A stretch of 64,000 nucleotides of DNA from Lamellibrachia columna (taxonomy: Eukaryota > Annelida > Polychaeta > Sabellida > Siboglinidae): the NCBI GenBank assembly GCA_963662155.1, contig OY759266.1:4958526-5022525 (forward strand), read 5' to 3'. A model generated the notes under the pieces. The model made no database searches, was not told where the DNA came from, and saw nothing but the letters and a program-made list of their open reading frames with translations. Positions 24,701 through 37,529 of the stretch are shown piece by piece; positions within the stretch are counted from its first letter, which is position 1, and the number at the start of each line of letters is the position of its first letter. A program made the translations under genes and the position numbers.

Positions 24701-26120
24701 ATTATTCACTGCATGAATTCTCATTAAAGTCAGCCATAATAATTACTATTGTTGAGTTGGCAGCAGTGTGTACCACTGGATAAAACAAAGGTTTTATGAG
24801 GCAGTTATTATCGCTACGACTGCTTTCACACCTTGTATTGGACAGCCATATTTTATGCAAAAATTATATTCAATTCAAGAGTGTCAGAATACAAGGATTT
24901 AGACAGACCAAAGAAACCTTGATCAGACAACAATAGCATGACAAGCATACATAGTGGCAGTCTGCACGGTGACACATTTCTGAAATCAGTTTAGATTATT
25001 GTCACATATTGAATGTCCCTTGATGCAAATGGGTCATGTGATACAAATATTATAATCATCCACAAATGGTGGATTATTATAAACATCTGTGTTCGTGATA
25101 TAAATAATGTTATTTCATTTTTCATGAAGCATTTATACGTGACAATGAAATCCACTTTTGGAAAGGTACACTTTTAAATGGATACATAATTTTTTCCGTG
25201 TACCTATAGATGGGTGACTAAAATAATATCTCTGGCTTTCGGGCTCATCTTGTTCCATTTTTATGAAATATTATAATATAAAGGTCATCATATGCAGAAC
25301 AACATAACTTTTACAATAGATTTGTCACTGCTCATTCCCATGCCACTGTAATGTAAATTTTATATTACATTGATTACGGTTACATAAGGTTACATTGTCA
25401 ATGTTTCAAAAGTGAACTTATTTATTTTACTATTATTTTAGTATATAATTACAATTAATTTAATTAATTTATATAATGAATGAACAATCTGATATGCAAG
25501 AATGTTACAATCCTTCATTTTATTTACTATCAGGGCAAATACAATATAACTCTGATTCACTCCAAATGACCACTTACTGGGTTATTAGTTAGGAGCTGTC
25601 AAAACCTGTGCACAATTATGTAAGTTGCACCACATGGGGCTCTCTTAATGATGTCTGTTAAACTTCAACAAATACAATATCCTTCATAATTTATAACCAT
25701 AATAAAAGCTCACAGCGTACAATACAGGCTTACCCAGTCCACAGAACAATTATCAGAGCAACCAACAACTAGCCATATAACCTGAGACTCGACATATATC
25801 TTTGATCTGAAATGTGCAAAACAGAAGTATCTGTTACTTATGTAAATCTCGAATATAACAGGTCTGATTCATCCAGCTAATAGGCATTTCATTTTCCAAA
25901 TTTCAGCACACCTCCGTTTTATAAATTTTAACAAGTGACTAACAACAATATGATTGCACATATATAGTTCTTACATCACTGGTCCAGCTTTGACCATACT
26001 TGAGATAAAAGTGTATAGTAATGGTTATTTTATTTTACTTTATGACAAGACACAGCCACCAGCGAGGTATGTTATTGATGCCTGGTAGTGCAGACTGTTT
26101 GCCCAATGGGGACAATGCAT
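21735..26120. other. No supported feature
   Basis: Over 4 kb of AT-rich intron-like sequence. A C run at 23716-23722 and a donor- or acceptor-like patch near 24178 lead to no convincing exon. Confidence 0.45.
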
Positions 26121-26309
26121 ATAGTGCTGCCACCCTGTGGACAATATAACACTACTAACTACCAGTGGGAAAATAATCAATGAACCCGAAGAGAACTTAC
26201 AACAGATTACACAGGACATGTTTGTGAGGGAGTTTAGAGAGGCAGCAGGACAGAGAAGGAAAGGGAGGCAAAGAAGCTTAATAATTAGCCTTTAGCTCTA
26301 CCCTCTATA

Positions 26310-26421
26310 ACAAACTACAGTCTGACTAAAACATAGAAGACAGTAATAGTAGATGGTGAGATTTCAAACTGGAAATCTGTTTTGAGTGGGGTACCACATG
26401 GATCAGTATTAGGACCTATAC

Positions 26422-26499
<78 letters not shown>

Positions 26500-27400
26500 T
26501 TAAATATAGTATAGGTCCTAATACTATATATATATGATTTGGAAGATGACATATCTAGCAAAATACTTAAATTTGCAGATGACACAAAAGTATTCAGAAA
26601 GGTTACAAATGAAACAAAAGTTTACAGGATGATTTAGATAAATTGGTTAAATGGTCAGAAAAATGGCAAATGTTATTAAATTTTGGGAAGTGTAAATGCA
26701 TACACATAGGACATGGAAACATGGACAAAGAATATAAAATGGGGGATGCTGTACTAGGTAGAACCACAAAAGAAAAGGACTTAGGAGTAACATTTAGTGC
26801 TGACATGAAAGTTTCTGAGCAATGTGGGATTGCTGCTTCAAAAGGTAATCAAATTAGGAGAACTTTCATTGTAATTGTAACCCTGTACAAAGTAACACTG
26901 TACAAAGCAATAGTTAGACTGCATTTGGAATATTGTATACAAGCATAGAGACCATATCATAAGAAGGACATAGACAAGTTAGAAAGAATACAACGAAGAG
27001 CAACTAAAATGATTACCGGTACAGAATTGAGACCTTAGTTATAAAAGCCGCTTATTAGAATGTGGTTTGACAACACTAGAGACCAAGAGACTGAGAGGTG
27101 ACCAAATAGAAGTGTCTAAAATAGTTAATGGTTATTAGGATATTGATAGGAATATGTTCTTCCAACTGAAACAAGGCAGTAGAACCAGAGGACACAAAGC
27201 AGCATTAGTTTAAGGAACAGTATAGACATGAGAAAGTACTCATTCTCACAGAGAGTGATAAATGAATGGAATAAACTGTCAAATGATTGTGTTAAATTAA
27301 TGCTAGTACAGTAGTGAGAATATGTTTAAAAATAGAATTTGACAGATATCTGATAAGGCAGGGCAGAGGGCTATACATAGATGATAAAATTGTTGGACTC
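26310..27400 (+). mobile_element. Decayed CR1/jockey-like LINE, reverse transcriptase to 3' part
   Basis: Reverse-transcriptase landmarks are readable in order. SGVPHGSVLGPIL lies at 26385-26423. FADDTKVF, carrying the catalytic Asp pair (FADD at 26572-26583), follows. Next come VKWSEKWQMLLNFGKCK and KEKDLGVTFSADMKV from about 26643. Downstream, LHLEYCIQA is followed by a stop where this family normally has Trp, then DIDKLERIQRRATKMI and, near 27270, a block related to the EWNKLSNDCV motif. The region between the first two motifs is interrupted by a perfect hairpin with a TA core (26405-26525). Several stops and frameshifts follow, so this is a dead copy truncated at its 5' end. Clade assignment is from motif style only. 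Confidence 0.88.
26405..26525. repeat. 21-bp-arm inverted repeat around (TA)n inside the LINE
   Basis: The arm agtattaggacctatacta (plus ta) at 26405-26425 recurs as its exact reverse complement at 26505-26525. The loop between them is almost pure TA (about 26427-26494). The left arm is LINE coding sequence for VLGPIL. Confidence 0.9.
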
Positions 27401-27499
27401 TTGATAAGCCAGTGGCTTCCCTGTCCACCTGCCATCTGGAAATTGTAGTTTGGGACGGCAATCTTGTTAAACATTCCGTTCTCACTTGTAATTGTGCTG

Positions 27500-27903
27500 T
27501 TTCAGTAGCAGATTTATTAACTGGCTGGCAACCAGCATGTATCAACTGCCTAGAGTGATGCTTGTTGGGGTATGGTACAATATCATATCCATTCAGCTAC
27601 TACCTGGGTACATGGACTCAGGGGTGACACCACCATTGACAACACTGGTCATTATTAATATTATCAAACAATGATTTGACACAATATTAAAATTAGACTT
27701 CCTTGTCGTATCAGTTCAAATGGCCATATGAAAAATGTCACATTATGAATTCTTAGAAAACAATTTATATTATCTGTACATGTATCTTACCTTTCAGCCT
27801 CAGAGAGATACTTCCAACAATTCAAATCTGCTTGTATGCCACACATATTATTAGCACAGCTTTAGTAAATAACGACGACAAGTTGTTTGTCTGTAATTGT
27901 AAT

Positions 27904-27935
<32 letters not shown>

Positions 27936-29800
27936 CACACGTGTCGTATGGCACCTCCTACAAACTTGAACGCAACACCCCCATTTCTTACGCACACTGC
28001 ATGCAGTCAACTATGTATTGCCAACAACTGATGCATAGCTTACACGTTCCACAGTGCTAGTTAAATCACACTCATTGAAACATAACGGAATAACTGTATC
28101 AGTGTTTTGACTTATGGGCCAGGATATGTAAGCATTTCTAAGTCATCCTTGGAACATACATTTGTGATATAAACTGGTCATAACTGCAATGTGTTTGTGA
28201 AGTCAGGTGTTTTGATTTTGAGTTTTTGATATTTTCCCCAGAAGTTTCATTCTTAATTTGCAGCAATCCTATAAGGAATATTAAAATTATTCAAACAAAA
28301 CATGTATCTGGATTTTACAATAATAGCAATAATTATTGTTACCCATATTTGTTTGATGAAATGTTTGTTTTAACTTATGTCCAAAGATTCCATTGTCCGA
28401 GAGGTTTCTGTAGGAAGTACAGCTTTGCACTTTTCACAAAGACAAACTTGTAAACACTTCATAGAAATGCAGCAAATACAAAAAACCTGCCAAAGTAGAA
28501 GAACATCATCCTGACATAAATTATTCTCAACATGTTAACATTTCAGATATAAGGCATGTTTCCCTCAGGTTGAACAAAGAGGTATCTCAGGTATGTTTAC
28601 AAAAATTACATGGGGTTTATGCCATGTAGTCACTAGGTGGCAGCACATGGCATGCTCAAATAGCTGACTGTGTTTAGGATATTACTTAGGTTTTTGTCAG
28701 ATATTGTCTTAATACAGTAGTTCAATGCGACAGGTTTGAAATTCAGCGACATGACAGCAAGACCTGATTCATGTTAACAGGCAGAGTCAGTGACTACAGC
28801 AGGGATCAATGTAGTTTTTGTGACTGTTTTTTCAGTGACATAGCAATTGCAGTAGTGTTGAATATCAGTGGAAGGATGCATGCTGAGTGCATTCACTGAT
28901 GTGGCTGCATACAGCAGCCCCACTGGGCTCGCCGAGCAGGGTTTCCTCTTGCATGGTTGTCAGGTTGAACAGAAAAACCTTTCAAAGTCAGGCATTACTG
29001 AAGATAACCTAACACAATTAGGGTGGAACTAACTGAACATAAAACCAACCGGTTGAACAACAACTTCAAACAGTTTCCCTATTCAATCTTCATTTCATTG
29101 AGTATTCTAGTACAATGATACATGACTGTTGACAATAAGGTTGTGTGATATCACACTGACCAAGTCAACCATCATGTGATTACTAACACCAGGTAAGCCA
29201 GACAGACAGTGCCACCGCCAGCAAGACAGACAGGTGATGGCTGCTGTTGCTAGAATCCACTCTGCAGTGTTGCATAGAAGATCAATAATTCATGGCATAG
29301 CCTCCATCTGTGCATGTCCATGCATATGATTGCTGCTGGATGGATTGGTGCATCAGTGAAGCCGCAGCGGAGACACATACTACACCAACTGACTCACCTC
29401 ACAAACTACTACATCATAGTTTAATGCTTTTGTGTTCTGCAGAAAATTTTTTTTTTAGTTAATCACAATATGTTTGCTTTTCTCAATAGCTTGTATTACC
29501 AATTATACTGTGTTGTCACACAGTAATATGCAGTAATTGGGAGAGAACTGTGGCCTCAGCCAGTCAGTGGATCTGAGACTAAGATGATGACAGACTCGCG
29601 TGACAAGTCCACCAGACACCCATGAGTGAAATGGAGCAATCGATATTTGTCATCAGAGACAGACTAAAGCAAGTTCTTGTATATCACCAGGCAGAGAAGG
29701 CTAAAAGTGAATAGCTGGGGGCATTCAACACAGCTACTGATTATAACAGCATCAGGAAAAAAATTTCACTTATAGTGCACTGTTCCAGTCCCAGAGACCA
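27500..29800. other. No supported gene; (ACGC)n at 27904-27942
   Basis: Contains a short acgc repeat and a CTCF-like motif at 28631-28646. A good minus-strand donor (AAAG|GTAAGATAC) near 27792 follows a short ATG frame ending in phase 2, which does not match the ankyrin exon. Confidence 0.45.
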
Positions 29801-29818
29801 TTCAAAGCTCTATATAAT

Positions 29819-29945
29819 TCAACCCCTGGCTGACCTGTTCAACGATATTGCCTGACTTTCGAAAAGGGTAGCTTGATGATTTGAACCAGTCTTCTGAACT
29901 GAGTGTGAAGTTCTAACCACCGTGCTACTCCACCTGTAAACTAAA
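29819..29945 (-). mobile_element. SINE head (tRNA-like) at the edge of the 69-bp array
   Basis: On the minus strand: gtagcacggtggttagaact (A-box-like), then ctggttcaaatca (B-box-like), then a body with tttcgaaagtcaggcaatat. It is continuous with the first unit of the adjacent minisatellite, which reuses its head. Confidence 0.7.
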
Positions 29946-31205
29946 GGCGTGTCTGTTGTCTTCTGAACTGAGTGTGAAGTTCTAACCACACTGCTACTCC
30001 ACCAGTAAACTAAAGGCGTGTCTGTTGTCCTCTGAACTGAGTGTGAAGTTCTAACCACCGTGCTACTCCACCAGTAAACTAAAGGCGTGTCTGTTGTCTT
30101 CTGAACTGAGTGTGAAGTTCTAACCACCGTGCTACTCCACCAGTAAACTAAAGGCGTGTCTGTTGTCTTCTGAACTGAGTGTGAAGTTCTAACCACCGTG
30201 CTATTCCACCAGTAAACTAAAGGCGTGTCTGTTGTCTTCTGAACTGAGTGTGAAGTTCTAACCACCGTGCTACTCCACCAGTAAACTAAAGGCGTGTCTG
30301 TTGTCCTCTGAACTGAGTGTGAAGTTCTAACCACCGTGCTACTCCACCAGTAAACTAAAGGCATGTCTGTTGTCTTCTGAACTGAGTGTGAAGTTCTAAC
30401 CACCGTGCTACTCCACCAGTAAACTAAAGGCGTGTCTGTTGTCTTCTGAACTGAGTGTGAAGTTCTAACCACCGTGCTATTCCACCAGTAAACTAAAGGC
30501 GTGTCTGTTGTCTTCTGAACTGAGTGTGAAGTTCTAACCACCGTGCTACTCCACCAGTAAACTAAAGGCGTGTCTGTTGTCTTCTGAACTGAGTGTGAAG
30601 TTCTAACCACCGTGCTACTCCACCAGTAAACTAAAGGCGTGTCTGTTGGCTTCTGAACTGAGTGTGAAGTTCTAACCACCGTGCTACTCCACCAGTAAAC
30701 TAAAGGCGTGTCTGTTGGCTTCTGAACTGAGTGTGAAGTTCTAACCACCGTGCTACTGTACAAGTAAACTAAAGGCGTGTCTGTTGTCTTCTGAACTGAG
30801 TGTGAAGTTCTAACCACCGTGCTATTCCACCAGTAAACTAAAGGCGTGTCTGTTGTCTTCTGAACTGAGTGTGAAGTTCTAACCACCGTGCTACTCCACC
30901 AGTAAACTAAAGGCGTGTTTGTTGTCTTCTGAACTGAGTGTGAAGTTCTAACCACCGTGCTACTCCACCAGTAAACTAAAGGCGTGTCTGTTGGCTTCTG
31001 AACTGAGTGTGAAGTTCTAACCACCGTGCTACTCCACCAGTAAACTAAAGGCGTGTTTGTTGTCTTCTGAACTGAGTGTGAAGTTCTAACCACCGTGCTA
31101 CTCCACCAGTAAACTAAAGGCGTGTCTGTTGTCTTCTGAACTGAGTGTGAAGTTCTAACCACCGTGCTACTTCACCAGTAAACTAAAGGCGTATCTGTTG
31201 GCTTC
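29900..31205. repeat. 69-bp minisatellite, ~19 copies, built from a SINE head
   Basis: Unit begins tctgttgtcttctgaactga and contains ctaaccaccgtgctactcca. On the minus strand each unit carries the tRNA-like head tagcacggtggttagaact. Copies are highly similar, with a few shared variants (ctg/ttg, gtc/ggc, tac/tat). The 69-bp period is 23 codons, so a 447-codon frame stays open on the minus strand. It is not a protein gene. Confidence 0.95.
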
Positions 31206-31209
31206 TGAA

Positions 31210-31740
31210 CATTTTAATTTATTGATCATTAACCCATACCAAACATGGCCAAACGTGTGGTACAGCGGACCCACATGGGGAATGTTGTACAAAAGAACTT
31301 GCCAACTTCCCTGGGATGGGACAAGGAACATGTCTAAATACTCAGTGTCATCAAAACAGCAACCAAGAGTAATCTCATCTCTCACCCTATGGGTCTAAAG
31401 GAGTGTCTGGTGCAATCCTGGCTATCTCAGCCTCTCCGGCTATCTCAGCCTCTCCTTGGGACAAGCACTGATAGACCTGTGTATTATGTTTTCATAACAA
31501 GCTTTGAAAATACAATTTGTCAATGTGATGCACTTGTTGTGTTCAGTCATGCTCAGCTTGTTCTCAATGTGTATGTTGCATGTTAGACTGTTGTGTGTTA
31601 TATACTTATATGGTATCAAATGAGGTCTCAGTAGGTTCTGTTACCCTACAGCCTACTAGTAACACACCACAAACAGTGGATACATTGTACTTAGTGAGAT
31701 GTGAACAAGATTTACATGAGAATGAAACCAACATAAAGTT
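31210..31740. other. No supported feature
   Basis: Unique sequence with a small direct repeat (ggctatctcagcctctcc) near 31420. Confidence 0.5.
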
Positions 31741-32045
31741 ACAGTATAGAGGAGAGAGAGAGAGGGGAGAGAGAGGGAGGGGAGAGAGAGGGAGGGGAGA
31801 GAGAGGGAGGGGAGAGAGAGGGAGGGGAGAGAGAGGGGGGAAGGAGAGAGGGTGAGGGAGAGAGATGGGAGGGGAGAGAGAGGGAGGACGGAGAGAGGGG
31901 GGAGGGAGAGAGGGGGAAAGAGAGGGGGAGGGAGAGAGGGGGAGGGAGAGGGGGAGAGGGAGAGAGAGGGGAGGGAGGAGAGAAGGGGGAGGGAGGGAGA
32001 GAAGGGGGAGGGAGGGACGGAGACGGAGAGGGAGAGAGAGACAAT
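31741..32045. repeat. Polypurine GA/GGGA tract, ~300 bp
   Basis: Almost uninterrupted purines on the plus strand. The first ~100 bp are 17-bp copies of ggggagagagagggagg; the rest is irregular. A homopurine mirror-rich tract of this length can form triplex (H-) DNA. Confidence 0.93.
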
Positions 32046-32374
32046 AGACACAAACTGACAAACAGAGGGATGGGGGAAGAGAGGCGAAGCAGACAAAGAA
32101 ACTGAGCCAAGTGAAAGGATGTCAATTTAAAGGAAGGGATGAAAAAGAAAGCCAGAATAACTGGAGTCAAATAAAAATCTTACTGGATATTGCATTACAG
32201 ATATCACTACCCGGTAGTCAGATTTATCAGTCGTTAGGAGAGCGCAGTCAAGTACTGACCCAATCATGTCTTTGCATTAAGCTGAACATCAAACATGGAG
32301 CACGAGTTTATTACCACACATTACCATATCATGCAATTTCATATGAAACTGACTTTTTACAATCACCCATTGAC

Positions 32375-34290
32375 AACTAGCACAGACTGCTGACTCTGAC
32401 CTGTCATTGAGCCCTATGAGCAGTGATCACAGGTCACCGACTCTGACCTGTCATTGAGCCCTATGAGCAGTGATCACAGGCCACCGACTCTGACCTGTCA
32501 TTGAGCCCTATGAGCAGTGATCACAAGCCACAGACTCTGACCTGTCATTGAGCCCTATGTGCAGTGATCACAAGCTGCTGATTCTGACCTGTCATAGAGC
32601 CCTATGTGCAGTGATCACAGGATGCTGATTCTGACCTGTCATTGAGCCCTATGAGCAGTGATCACAGGCCGCAGACTCTGACCTGTCATTGAGCCCTATG
32701 AGCAGTGATCACAGGCCACCGACTCTGACCTGTCATTGAGCCCTATGAGCAGTGATCACAAGCCACAGACTCTGACCTGTCATTGAGCCCTATGTGCAGT
32801 GATCACAGGCTGCTGATTCTGACCTGTCATAGAGCCCTATGTGCAGTGATCATAGGCCGCAGACTCTGACCTGTCATTGAGCCCTATGAGCAGTGATCAC
32901 AGGATGCTGATTCTGACCTGTCATTGAGCCCTATGAGCAGTGATCACAGGCCGCAGACTCTGACCTGTCATTGAGCCCTATGAGCAGTGATCACAAGCCA
33001 CCGACTCTGACCTGTCATTGAGCCCTATGAGCAGTGATCACAAGCCACAGACTCTGACCTGTCATTGAGCCCTATGTGCAGTGATCACAGGCTGCTGATT
33101 CTGACCTGTCATAGAGCCTTATGTGCAGTGATCATAGGCCGCAGACTCTGACCTGTCATTGAGCCCTATGAGCAGTGATCACAGGATGCTGATTCTGACC
33201 TGTCATTGAGCCCTATGAGCAGTGATCACAGGCCGCAGATTCTGACCTGTCATTGAGCCCTATGAGCAGTGATCACAGGCCGCAGACTCTGACCTGTCAT
33301 TGAGCCCTATGAGCAGTGATCACAGGCTGCAGACTCTGACCTGTCATTGAGCCCTATGAGCAGTGATCACAGGCTGCTGATTCTGACCTGTCATAGAGCC
33401 CTATGAGCAGTGATCACAGGCCACCGACTCTGACCTGTCATTGAGCCCTATATGCAGTGATCACAGGCTGCTGACTCTGACCTGTCATTGAGCCCTATGA
33501 GCAGTGATCACAGGCCACCGACTCTGACATATTCATTGAGCCCTATGAGCAGTGATCACAGGCCGCAGACTCTGACCTGTCATTGAGCCCTATGAGCAGT
33601 GATCACAGGCTGCAGATTCTGACCTGTCATTGAGCCCTATGAGCAGTGATCACAGGCTGCTGATTCTGACCTGTCATAGAGCCCTATGAGCAGTGATCAT
33701 AGGCCACCGACTCTGACCTGTCATTGAGCCCTATATGCAGTGATCACAGGCTGCTGACTCTGACCTGTCATTGAGCCCTATGAGCAGTGATCACAGGCCA
33801 CCGACTCTGACCTGTCATTGAGCCCTATGAGCAGTGATCACAGGCTGCTGATTCTGACCTGTCATAGAGCCCTATGAGCAGTGATCACAGGCCACCGACT
33901 CTGACCTGTCATTGAGCCCTATGAGCAGTGATCACAGGCTGCTGATTCTGACCTGTCATAGAGCCCTATGTGCAGTGATCATAGGCCGCAGACTCTGACC
34001 TGTCATTGAGCCCTATGAGCAGTGATCACAGGCCACCGACTCTGACCTGTCATTGAGCCCTATGAGCAGTGATCACAGGCTGCTGATTCTGACCTGTCAT
34101 AGAGCCCTATGAGCAGTGATCACAGGCCACCGACTCTGACCTGTCATTGAGCCCTATGTGCAGTGATCACAGGCTGCTGACTCTGACCTGTCATTGAGCC
34201 CTATGTGCAGTGATCACAGGCTGCTGACTCTGACCTGTCATTGAGCCCTATGAGCAGTGACCTGTCATTGAGCCCTATGAGCAGTGATCA
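32375..34290. repeat. 47-bp satellite-like array, ~40 copies, with higher-order structure
   Basis: Unit: gactctgacctgtcattgag, ccctatgagcagtgatcaca, then a variable 7-bp linker (ggccacc, ggctgct, ggccgca, ggatgct). Each unit holds the palindrome gtgatcac. The linker types recur in the same order in blocks of several units (see findings). The final unit is truncated near 34250. Confidence 0.96.
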
Positions 34291-34299
34291 CTGGTGAGA

Positions 34300-36715
34300 A
34301 TGGATGGAATGACTATCTTGTTGCCTGTACAATTACGCCTACTTATGGCACATATGAATGTCTGGCTACAGCACTTCAGTGCAGCACGAGTTAGGGGATC
34401 AAATCAAAACTGATCTAAGGGATCAAACCAAAATGGCTTACTTACAATAACATCAAATACACAGATGCATCAAATTTATTGTGCATGTTTCATGCTTTGT
34501 GAATGAAATATATACAATGAACATGAAGTGTAACTTTCTTCTCTTCTGCTTCCCCAAACAAAATGATGAATGGCACTGAGTGTGGGAAGATGAAAGATGT
34601 TATGAAAAAATCTACCAAATAAACAGCAACCTTTTCATGTTCTCTAAACAACAAATACTACCAGTAACTGCTTGAGATATTTTGGAACATCAATATATAG
34701 CAAGTGACAAGTAAACAAAGGTATCAGTCATCTTTTACGTGTGAAACTTTTTATCAGTTGACAATGATCACCAAAGAAACACTGAAAACATGCAGAGTTG
34801 TAGAAATTGAAGCCAAACCCACACAACTCATTAGATGCACTGAAAGGATGTGGGTCAGACTGTTGGGGGCAGAATATCAGGAGAAGACGACAAAGAATAA
34901 TTGCAATGTTTCACAAGAGCTGTGTGAATGGCTTGGTGAGTGGGCCTATGGAGTGGGCCGGTGTGTGGAGTGGATGTGCATGTCTGGTAGCATGCTGTTT
35001 GCTGTCATCTCACATGTCCCATGTCCCCGTCATTGGGGTCAACCTCCCACGCCTTTACGCCTGTACAGGTGATAGTGACACTTCACAACAAGTCGCCCTC
35101 TGTACCAGGCACAGCCAATCTGTCAGGCTGTCATGGTAACACATGAAAATCATTAAACTTGTGGATTATTACACTTGTGGATCATTATGCATGTAGATCA
35201 TTATGTTTGTGGATCATTATGCTTGTACAGCTGTATATCATATGGCTTGTGAATCTTCTGATCATCTCATGTTTATTGATGTTTTAAGATCAACTGTACA
35301 TTTCTATGGCTATGGCTACTAGGCTATCTATTTTGCTTATACCTGGCTAAGCTTTTGGCTGGACTACTTGTTAGGTGGCATGTTATTGGCTAGGTTGTAT
35401 GCTACAGGCTAGGCTACTTGCTACTCTATATTATATAGGTTGCTAGTCATTTTCTATGCTGCAGTAAACATTCTAGAAAAGTATTCATTGCCATCTATGT
35501 CCCACATTCCATGTTCTGAACAATACTCAAGAAACAAGAATGACTTCATAAATAAAGATATCAGACAATATGTGAACATGAACATGGAAGACCGTCTGAT
35601 GATATCTACCTCAGACTATGCAGTCCCTAGATCGTGATCAATCACTGGTTCAATTCAGCATACTGCAAGTTTGATGAGAGAACACTGTCTCTGTCTAGAG
35701 GAAGTTTAGCAACACAAGAACAGAAAGTCAAAACAGGATCTGTGTCAACAAAATGATTAAACAGGTTTCACCCAAAGGATAGTATACCTGAAAATGGCTT
35801 TCAACAAATCACTATTTTTGGTACAGTCCCCAGACCTGCTTTTAATGCGTGGTCCCCTAGTGCAATGCAATGGTTGTTTCATGTCTGCTATAACTTTTTC
35901 ATGGCCAGATGTGTGTTTTCTTCAATAACAACTACAATAAATCTAGCCAACTGGAAACTCATTTCACTCAATGAACAGTTACATAACTAGTTGACATACA
36001 AATGCTCAGAGTCTATTCTTACATACAGTCCAGTAACAAAACCATCTATGTTGCCATAATTGGTTTGCAGCATGTAACAGAACATGTAACCCTAGTAAGG
36101 CTTACATAAATAGGATAAAAATGCCACAATTAAAAAATATGCATCAGCCAAAAATATATCCATATATTATCTTGGGAATAAGCTAATGCTATTCTTCGGT
36201 AAAAGTTTGAAACACCAATTAAATGTTGAGTTCACAAGTGTTATCAGTGAATCAGGAAGGCTCTCTTTCAGGTACACTATTTTGTAATAACATAGCTACA
36301 GTGGATTTGCTGCTTTTTAGTTAGTTTTTCAAGATAACCATAATTACAATATAGCAATACTTGAGTCATTTTAGCCTGATATGAAGCCATATGACTACTG
36401 ATGTCCTAACAGTATATCCACATGTTTCAAGACTCCTACACCATTGTGCTCACAGAATCTACAGAGCTGGTTCAGTTGACTCACACCATCCTCACATCTA
36501 CCTCAAGGTAACAATAAATACTGGCTCAGTGATGTAAGTGCATTAGAAATTCAGCTAATCTCATATCTCTGCCAACTTTACTAGCTAAATGTTGTTGATA
36601 CACATAAAATATTCATTAACACTCACATAAAAGTAACAACCTAAATGCTCCAAGACGATATAAAATATAACGAATGAAAACGTGAATTATGCCTACGGAA
36701 TACTGCCAAGCTTTC
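34300..36715. other. No supported gene; short degenerate repeats
   Basis: Degenerate 17-18-bp repeats of gtggatcattatgcttgt type lie at 35145-35235 and ggctaggctacttgctac types at 35325-35430. The 34.9-35.1 kb stretch is GC-richer; its overlapping open frames (34704-35072, 34807-35139) start at non-ATG codons and match nothing I know. Confidence 0.4.
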
Positions 36716-36718
36716 TGG

Positions 36719-37522
36719 GGTAGGAGTTTGTGAGTGTGAGACTCCTTGTTTCGCCCTCCAGACTCCTAATACAGCCCTTGGTAGGAGTTTGTGAGTGTGA
36801 GACTCCTTGTTTCGCCCTCCAGACTCCTAATACAGCCCTTGGTAGGAGTTTGTGAGTGTGAGACTCCTTGTTTCGCCCTCCAGACTCCTAATACAGCCCT
36901 TGGTAAGAGTTTGTGAGCGCGAGACTCCTCATTTCGCCCTCCAGACTCCTAATACAGCCCTTGGTAGGAGTTTGTGAGTGTGAGACTCATCGTTTCGCCC
37001 TCCAGACTCCTTATACAGCCCTTGGTAGGAGTTTGTGAGTGAGAGACTCCTTGTTTCGCCCTCCAGATTCCTAATACAGCCCTTGGTAGGAGTTTGTGAG
37101 TGCGAGACTCCTCGTTTCGCCCTCCAGACTCCTTATACAGCCCTTGGTAGGAGTTTGTGAGTACGAGACTCCTTGTTTCGCCCTCCAGACTCCTTATACA
37201 GCCCTTGGTATGAGTTTGTGAGTACGAGACTCCTTGTTTCGCCCTCCAGGCGCCTTATACAGCCCTTGGTAGGCGTCTGTGAGTGCAGACTCCTTGTTTC
37301 GCCATCCAGACTCCTTATAAAGCCCTTCGTATGAGTCCGTGAGTGTGAGACTCTTTGTTTCGCCCTCCATAGTCCTTATACAGCCCTTGGTAGGCATCTG
37401 TGAGTGCGAGACTCCTTGTTTTGCCCTCCAAACACCTTATACCTTGGTAGGAGTCTGTGAGTCTGAGACTCCTTGTTCCGCCCTCCAGAATCTTATACAG
37501 CCCTTGGTAGGAGTCTGTGTAA
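36719..37522. repeat. 61-bp minisatellite, ~13 copies
   Basis: Unit starts ggtaggagtttgtgagtgtg and ends aatacagccctt. Copies diverge progressively rightward (ttg/ctc, gtgtg/gcgcg/gtacg variants and indels after 37250). Confidence 0.94.
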
Positions 37523-37529
37523 TTTGTAC

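Noticed and set aside
27793..27870. Minus-strand ATG exon ending at AAAG|GTAAGATAC as an ankyrin first exon
   Set aside because: The frame ends in phase 2 at the donor, which would put ankyrin exon 2 out of frame.
29819..31162. 447-codon minus-strand open frame
   Set aside because: It is the translation of a 69-bp tandem repeat (23 codons per unit). The unit comes from a SINE head and shows no protein-level constraint.
32375..34290. CRISPR array
   Set aside because: Regular spacing, but the units are complete 47-bp tandem copies without unique spacers, in animal DNA.
34704..35139. Two overlapping plus-strand frames of 122 and 110 codons
   Set aside because: Both start at non-ATG codons, overlap in different frames and match no family I know.
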